Shown here: in pieces, positions 33,151-37,000 of the stretch
How the letters are laid out: each line of letters starts with the position of its first letter
Numbering within the stretch: the stretch's first letter is position 1
Assembly: GCA_002404865.1 (NCBI GenBank)
Contig: DHKP01000024.1
Span: 1 to 37,000 of the forward strand
Length of the DNA: 37,000 nt
DNA from: Caryophanales bacterium UBA4691
GTDB lineage: Bacteria; Bacillota_I; Bacilli_A; RFN20; CAG-826
Direction: 5' to 3'
Program-made: the position numbers and the translations under genes
The notes under the pieces: model-generated
What the model saw: only the letters and a program-made list of their open reading frames with translations
What the model was told of the DNA's origin: nothing
Database searches by the model: none

Positions 33151-33188
33151 ATTGTACTTCATTGTACTTTTTATTTTCTTTTGTACTT
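33151..33188. repeat. Three TTGTACTT direct repeats upstream of ATPase paralogue B
   Basis: ATTGTACTT occurs at 33151-33159 and 33161-33169, and TTGTACTT at 33181-33188 (spacings 10 and 20 bp by start). On the coding strand they read AAGTACAA, 24-61 bp upstream of the ATPase start. The arrangement parallels, with a different sequence, the repeats before paralogue A. TACAAT within the copies also resembles a -10, so promoter and operator may overlap. Confidence 0.7.
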
Positions 33189-33380
33189 GGTAAGCTCTCG
33201 AATAATGTTTTCTAGCCTTTAATTTATTCCAGGATTGTGCTTCTTTAATGCGATATTGAAAATGCTTTCGATTCTACTCTCTAAATCTTATTTATTCATC
33301 AAAAGAAAATAAGTCTTATGGTGGTGGTTGTAGTGGGAGCAAGTCTCTTTTTAAACATTTTGAGTCTATAAAAAGACTTT

Positions 33381-33399
33381 TCAGTTGTCATCAAATTGA
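33381..33399. repeat. Right-flank copy of a 19-bp direct repeat around the BRO-N/Fic gene
   Basis: TCAGTTGTCATCAAATTGA is identical to 34293-34311. Here it begins a weaker palindrome (GTTGTCA...GGCAAC) and lies just after the Fic stop codon at 33407 on the - strand. Confidence 0.75.
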
Positions 33400-33406
33400 C
33401 GGCAAC

Positions 33407-34268
33407 CTATTCGGCTTCTTCATAATAATAGGAATAGTCGATGCCTTTCATGAACATTTCTCGATCGTTTATTTTGTCCGTCAAAGCGTTCTTTAGTAAT
33501 TCATAAATGGGCTTAGAATCAATTGGCGTTTTTTCCATCGTGGCAAGATATTCCTTTTTGTCAATTTTCGACCAATCAACGCATACCCTTAGCCTTTTCT
33601 TCAGCAAAAGGTCTAGCCAAATCCTCGCGCTTCTCCCATTGCCTTCCATGACTGGGTGCGCGGCATTCATTTCTACGTACTTATGAACAATTTGTTCAAA
33701 TGTACAATCTGGTAATTCGTCTATGGGTTTTAAGGTTTCTAAAAGAAAATCTCCGTTTGCGAAAACGAATCCGCCTTTCGATATCGTTTTGGTGCGAATC
33801 TTACCGGCGAAATCATACAAGCCACCAAATAAATAGCCATGTATTTGCTGCAACCCTTTGGAAGTGCCGATGTGTTTGTCATCAATTAATTCATTGGAAT
33901 AAAGCTCATACGCTCTATTTTTGCTTTGCTCATCGATTGGGTCTAACGAACCTTTTAGCCATTTCTTTAAGCTTTCCCGATGTCGACTTGGAATATATAA
34001 AGAAAGAGAAGATATAGCGTTTTCATTAAGGGTATCGTTCAAATATTGTTTCCCATCGCTAGAAAACAAATATTTTTTGTGAACATACGTTATTAAATCG
34101 GGGGTTTCTATGCTTAAGATTGTTCCAATATCTTCTTGGATCGCTAGATCGGGAAAGAACCGCTACTACATCGGTAGCGGAATAAAACCATTCGGATTCT
34201 CTCTCATCCCAAACAGCCCGAACGGATGATCCTAAGAAATAACGAATTGATGTTTTCTTTTCTTTCAT
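33407..34268 (-). pseudogene. BRO-N/Fic fusion gene with one frameshift
   Basis: Frame one (34268-34059) encodes a BRO-N-like start: SSVRAVWDERESEWFYSATD and VVAVLSRSSDPRRYWNNLKH. Frame two (to 33407) encodes FSSDGKQYLNDTLNENAI, a linker, and a Fic domain with GTSKGLQQIHGYLFGGLYDF and the active site HPVMEGNGRSARIW. The frames meet at an A6 run (T6 on +, 34073-34078); with A5 the reading becomes SQKYLFSSDGKQY and is continuous. The length is 287 codons plus one base, giving 286 residues when repaired. BRO-N/Fic fusions of this layout are familiar from Firmicutes. The indel may be a sequence error, phase variation or real loss. Catalytic residues are intact. Confidence 0.8.
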
Positions 34269-34292
34269 AGAAAGATTTTACTATTTCGATAT

Positions 34293-34320
34293 TCAGTTGT
34301 CATCAAATTGAGGACAACTG
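34293..34320. repeat. Left-flank 19-bp repeat within a 27-bp palindrome
   Basis: CAGTTGTC (34294-34301) and GACAACTG (34313-34320) are perfect 8-bp arms; between them TCAA and TTGA also pair, leaving only one mismatched position. The first 19 bases from 34293 repeat exactly at 33381. It lies 25 bp upstream of the BRO-N/Fic start, as an operator would, while the copy beyond the gene suggests a cassette boundary. Confidence 0.75.
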
Positions 34321-34349
34321 AATGACCATTTTGCTAACTGGGTATAAGA

Positions 34350-34401
34350 GGACTATCTTATTTGCTAAGAATTGAGCGGTGAAGCCATGAAAAGATAGTC
34401 C
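34350..34401. repeat. 10-bp inverted repeat with a long loop
   Basis: GGACTATCTT (34350-34359) pairs with AAGATAGTCC (34392-34401) around 32 nt. It lies between the BRO-N/Fic promoter and the 3' end of the protease operon. No T tract follows on either strand, so it is not a standard terminator. Confidence 0.4.
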
Positions 34402-34450
34402 AAACACTGCTTAGACAATCTTTGAGGAGCCATATATCTATGACCAAAGC

Positions 34451-34912
34451 TCAATCAGCAGCTAAATAGCAATATGAGCCAGGACCGTATATATCAAATG
34501 TGGCGAATCCCTCTTCGATGGTTAAATCATCAAGCAAATAAAACGGCGTCAATTTTCTACTGCTTTCATAATGGTCGTCGACAAGGAAATTGTATTTTTT
34601 AGCGTCATTGGGGAAAAGATTCGTAATCATTTCGTAATCACGAGAATCAACGATATAGCCTTCAAAATCTTTTAGTCTTTCTTTTTCGACATATGGAACA
34701 GTTTTATCAAGCTGATACGTTTTACCTTTATACGTTAGAGTGTCAGGGGCGTAATCATGTATTTGCATTATTTCTGGGACTTCTTCGCCTCTATCAAAAG
34801 ATTTTTTAACACTAGAAACTGTCGCAAAATAGGTGATTAGGCAAGTGGTGGCGACTAACCCTAAGGCTATTAGGGATTTAATTACAATCGATATAACGCT
34901 TTTTCTTTCCAT
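34451..34912 (-). CDS. Small membrane-anchored protein B of the protease operon
   Basis: The 153-residue protein has an N-terminal membrane helix (about 8-31) and an extracellular domain of about 115 residues. It is a paralogue of the first gene of the operon: both share TYKGKxY and a core of the form G(Y/F)I(V/I)D, D(Y/F)E, LFPND and KxY (here EGYIVDSRDYE then NLFPNDAKKY). It starts 3 bp after the protease stop; a GAGG lies about 10 nt before the ATG. Outside orientation next to a secreted protease suggests a partner, inhibitor or processing factor. No named family is recognised. Confidence 0.7.
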   Translation of the reverse strand: MERKSVISIVIKSLIALGLVATTCLITYFATVSSVKKSFDRGEEVPEIMQIHDYAPDTLTYKGKTYQLDKTVPYVEKERLKDFEGYIVDSRDYEMITNLFPNDAKKYNFLVDDHYESSRKLTPFYLLDDLTIEEGFATFDIYGPGSYCYLAAD

Positions 34913-34915
34913 AAA

Positions 34916-36388
34916 TTAAGCCTCAACAACGGAATAATCTTCTTTAAATGTGCCATTCGCGTTTAACTCCCACGCATACGTGATTAACCTATACTTTTTA
35001 CCTGACTGTTCTGAAATAAAGCTGAAAACAATATGAGTAGCAAACCAATTTTCATCAATGGAAACATTAGCCGTTCCTTTTGCGCTTAAATTAATTTCCG
35101 CAACGTCCTTTAATCCGCTCCACACAATAGCATCTCCGGAATTACACATTTTTTTATTGTAAAAGACAGTAATTCCTTTGCTCGTAATATTTTTTATTGT
35201 TACATTCCAAGTTCTTCCGTTTTTAGAAAGTTTTTCAATTCTGACGCAAGGATTTAGCGATCGACTATAGCTTTGTATAAAGTTAAAAATTAATGTGTTT
35301 AGTATTGTTCCACCGTTATATTGTTCCTTTTTGTTTCCAAAAGTATGAATGCCTACTACATATGAATAATTGTCCGAAAAATAAGCTGAACCACTTTGCC
35401 CTCCGCAAGAATCTATATTCGTATGATAATTATAATCGTCATAGCTGATAATATTGCCTGAAGAATGCCACATCGTTCCCTCTGCCTTGTCACCAGGGTA
35501 CCCAATGGTATCAATTGAACCATTTTGTACTTTCCAATTTGTCTTCATCCCATTATATCCAAGGAGGTGTCCAACCGGTCTATCCAATGTGCATACCGCC
35601 CAGTCGTATTTAGAATCTTTATTTTTATAATATTCTTCTTGGATACTTATTTTTTTAATGTTTACTCTCCATACGTTAGAAGTGTCATTCATGTCGCGCT
35701 CACCATTGGCTCCAAAGACAATATAAGCTCTATCTGGGAATCTGGGATTATCTATATTATCTTCATAAGAATTTGATTTCGTTACATCGCCATAGAAGAC
35801 ATGCCCAGCAGAAGCAATTACACTTTCGCCTACAAGGAATCCAGTCCCAACGAATCCAGGGTCTTCATATTTTTTCTCTACATTGTTATAAACGTTCTCA
35901 TATATGACAACTATTTTTCCTGTCATGCAGTATGGTGAATCAGAAGTATTGGTTATTCTATCTCTTTCGTCGTTGCCAATTATCGCTCTTGTTGAAAAGC
36001 TTTCGTGAGTAGCCATAGTCTTAGGAATGTATGGTTTTGTATAATACGATGTACCATCGAAATAGATATTATTGTCTGGCTCATCATATGATGAGGCCAA
36101 AGCTAAGTCACCATCTGATACATTTAACGGCCTGTACTCATAACTAAATGGATTAAAAAACTCCGTATTTATATTCTTAGAGGCGACATCATAGGTAGTT
36201 ATATTTGCGCCATCGCCAATCGATAAAGGAGCTAAAGATTCATTCGAGATGTCATTTTGCGCTGCCCTCCTTTTACTTACAAAATTAGTCACATTGTCAG
36301 ACACCTGAACATTTGACTCAGCGTATTGGTTAAATGATGCGGAAGTTAAAACGGCTAGTAAACTAAGAATAAATTTAAGTGGTTCCAT
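34916..36388 (-). CDS. Secreted V8-like glutamyl endopeptidase (S1B)
   Basis: The 490-residue precursor has a signal peptide (about 1-24), a propeptide (to about 134) and a trypsin-fold protease that resembles Bacillus licheniformis Glu-specific endopeptidase: IIGNDERDRITNTSDSPY at the mature start (136-153), GTGFLVG...SAGHV with His196, KYDWAVCTLDRPVG with Asp262, IGYPGDKAEGTMWHSSG (295-311) and DSCGGQSGSAYF with Ser332. His348 in VVGIHTFG matches the residue that gives Glu specificity. A C-terminal extension (about 375-490, beta-rich) is not part of the usual enzyme. AAAGGAGG precedes the ATG. Paralogous membrane proteins flank it on both sides in the same operon. Confidence 0.93.
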   Translation of the reverse strand: MEPLKFILSLLAVLTSASFNQYAESNVQVSDNVTNFVSKRRAAQNDISNESLAPLSIGDGANITTYDVASKNINTEFFNPFSYEYRPLNVSDGDLALASSYDEPDNNIYFDGTSYYTKPYIPKTMATHESFSTRAIIGNDERDRITNTSDSPYCMTGKIVVIYENVYNNVEKKYEDPGFVGTGFLVGESVIASAGHVFYGDVTKSNSYEDNIDNPRFPDRAYIVFGANGERDMNDTSNVWRVNIKKISIQEEYYKNKDSKYDWAVCTLDRPVGHLLGYNGMKTNWKVQNGSIDTIGYPGDKAEGTMWHSSGNIISYDDYNYHTNIDSCGGQSGSAYFSDNYSYVVGIHTFGNKKEQYNGGTILNTLIFNFIQSYSRSLNPCVRIEKLSKNGRTWNVTIKNITSKGITVFYNKKMCNSGDAIVWSGLKDVAEINLSAKGTANVSIDENWFATHIVFSFISEQSGKKYRLITYAWELNANGTFKEDYSVVEA

Positions 36389-36410
36389 AGTTATATTCCT
36401 CCTTTTACCA

Positions 36411-36863
36411 CTAACTTATATAAACATTTAACGTTTTTTCGTCAAAACGGACAGCGAGTCTATTAGAAACTTCATAATCTTCTAGCTTCAGAATCGTAAA
36501 AGCCTTGTTCGGATCAGAAAAGCGGTAATGAGTTTCGTATTCATAATTTTTGTAATCGTTAGGGAATAGTTCTTTCAGCTTCTCGAAATCGGCCGGATCG
36601 ATGATGAAACCAACGATGTCTGACGTATTCGTGTTTTCATAGAATTGAGTGTTTCTAGTCTTACTCGTATAGGAGTAATCCTTGCCTTTATAGGTGAATT
36701 TGGTTGGTTTTGAAATATCATCCTCATCTAGGAACCAGTTCTTATCATTATCGGTAACTATCATGTATTTGCTAGTTAAAAAATAAGTTGATACGGCTGA
36801 AACACAAACTAGAGTGGCGGCGCTAAAAGCTTCAATTAAATATTTAAGAAATTTTCTTTTCAT
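36411..36863 (-). CDS. Small membrane-anchored protein A of the protease operon
   Basis: The 150-residue protein has an N-terminal membrane helix (about 8-30) after a basic MKRKFLK start and an extracellular domain with FTYKGKDYSYTSK, VGFIIDPADFEKLKELFPND (about 85-104) and YKNYEYE. It is a paralogue of the gene at 34451-34912. A TTG three codons earlier (36872) touches the AAAGGA site, so the ATG at 36863 with 9-nt spacing is preferred. It is the first gene of the operon: a strong promoter lies upstream and the protease gene starts 22 bp after its stop. Confidence 0.72.
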   Translation of the reverse strand: MKRKFLKYLIEAFSAATLVCVSAVSTYFLTSKYMIVTDNDKNWFLDEDDISKPTKFTYKGKDYSYTSKTRNTQFYENTNTSDIVGFIIDPADFEKLKELFPNDYKNYEYETHYRFSDPNKAFTILKLEDYEVSNRLAVRFDEKTLNVYIS

Positions 36864-36934
36864 TGTCTTCAATCCTTTCTTTATATTTTGCTAAATAAAA
36901 CTTTTGGGTTGATATTTGATTAGATGATATTCTT

Positions 36935-36963
36935 ATCATATAGAACGAAACGATTGTTGTCAA
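36935..36963 (-). promoter_or_regulatory. Strong sigma-A type promoter of the protease operon
   Basis: On the - strand, TTGACA (36963-36958) and TATGAT (36940-36935) are separated by exactly 17 bp, one base from the perfect consensus. The start codon of the first gene is 72 bp downstream. Confidence 0.85.
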
Positions 36964-37000
36964 AAAATGGTGAGAGATTGATAGCGTTTCACCAATGTAG

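Overview
The window is a chromosomal segment of a low-to-moderate-GC Gram-positive bacterium using the standard code, most likely a host-associated member of the class Bacilli (Erysipelotrichales/RF39-like). The evidence is a compact recG-plsX-rnc-ftsY-ylxM-ffh block, AG-rich Shine-Dalgarno sites, an AgrC-type sensor kinase, a lipobox lipoprotein and a possible cre site. No tRNA or rRNA was recognised. Species-level identity cannot be read from the sequence. Layout: (1) 1-7533, core genes on the + strand: a NERD-domain membrane protein, RecG, PlsX, RNase III, FtsY, YlxM and Ffh, ending in a strong terminator. (2) 7549-11481: a frameshifted membrane protein and adenine deaminase on the - strand, then gpsA on +. 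(3) 11482-15900: an ATPase with a C-terminal winged helix, preceded by three 29-bp-spaced repeats, then a Sau3AI-like (GATC) restriction-modification pair. The methyltransferase promoter appears to carry GATC inside its own -35 box. (4) 16364-23469: LytTR response regulator, GHKL sensor kinase, a lipoprotein with Ig-like and carbohydrate-binding modules, and a membrane-anchored, domain-swapped GH3 glycosidase, closed by a terminator. This looks like a regulated surface glycan-use locus. (5) 23498-37000, an accessory region: a secreted toxin-like protein with a candidate immunity gene; a HipB-like regulator with a frameshifted HipA/CtkA-like kinase; a membrane protein; a Fic enzyme; a Fic remnant; an XRE-ImmA/IrrE pair beside a DUF4417 three-gene operon; a second repeat-preceded ATPase; a frameshifted BRO-N/Fic gene flanked by 19-bp direct repeats; and an operon placing a V8-like glutamyl endopeptidase between two related membrane proteins. 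Four themes stand out. First, three accessory genes with C-terminal winged-helix domains (two ATPases, one Fic) each have three short direct repeats just upstream, suggesting autoregulation through private operators. Second, the XRE/ImmA/DUF4417 block has a perfect 16-bp palindrome at its promoter, a hairpin that buries the DUF4417 start codon, and imperfect 34-bp direct repeats at its edges. Third, the protease sandwich. Fourth, the GATC palindrome in the methyltransferase promoter. All are read by eye; no homology search or structure prediction was run.
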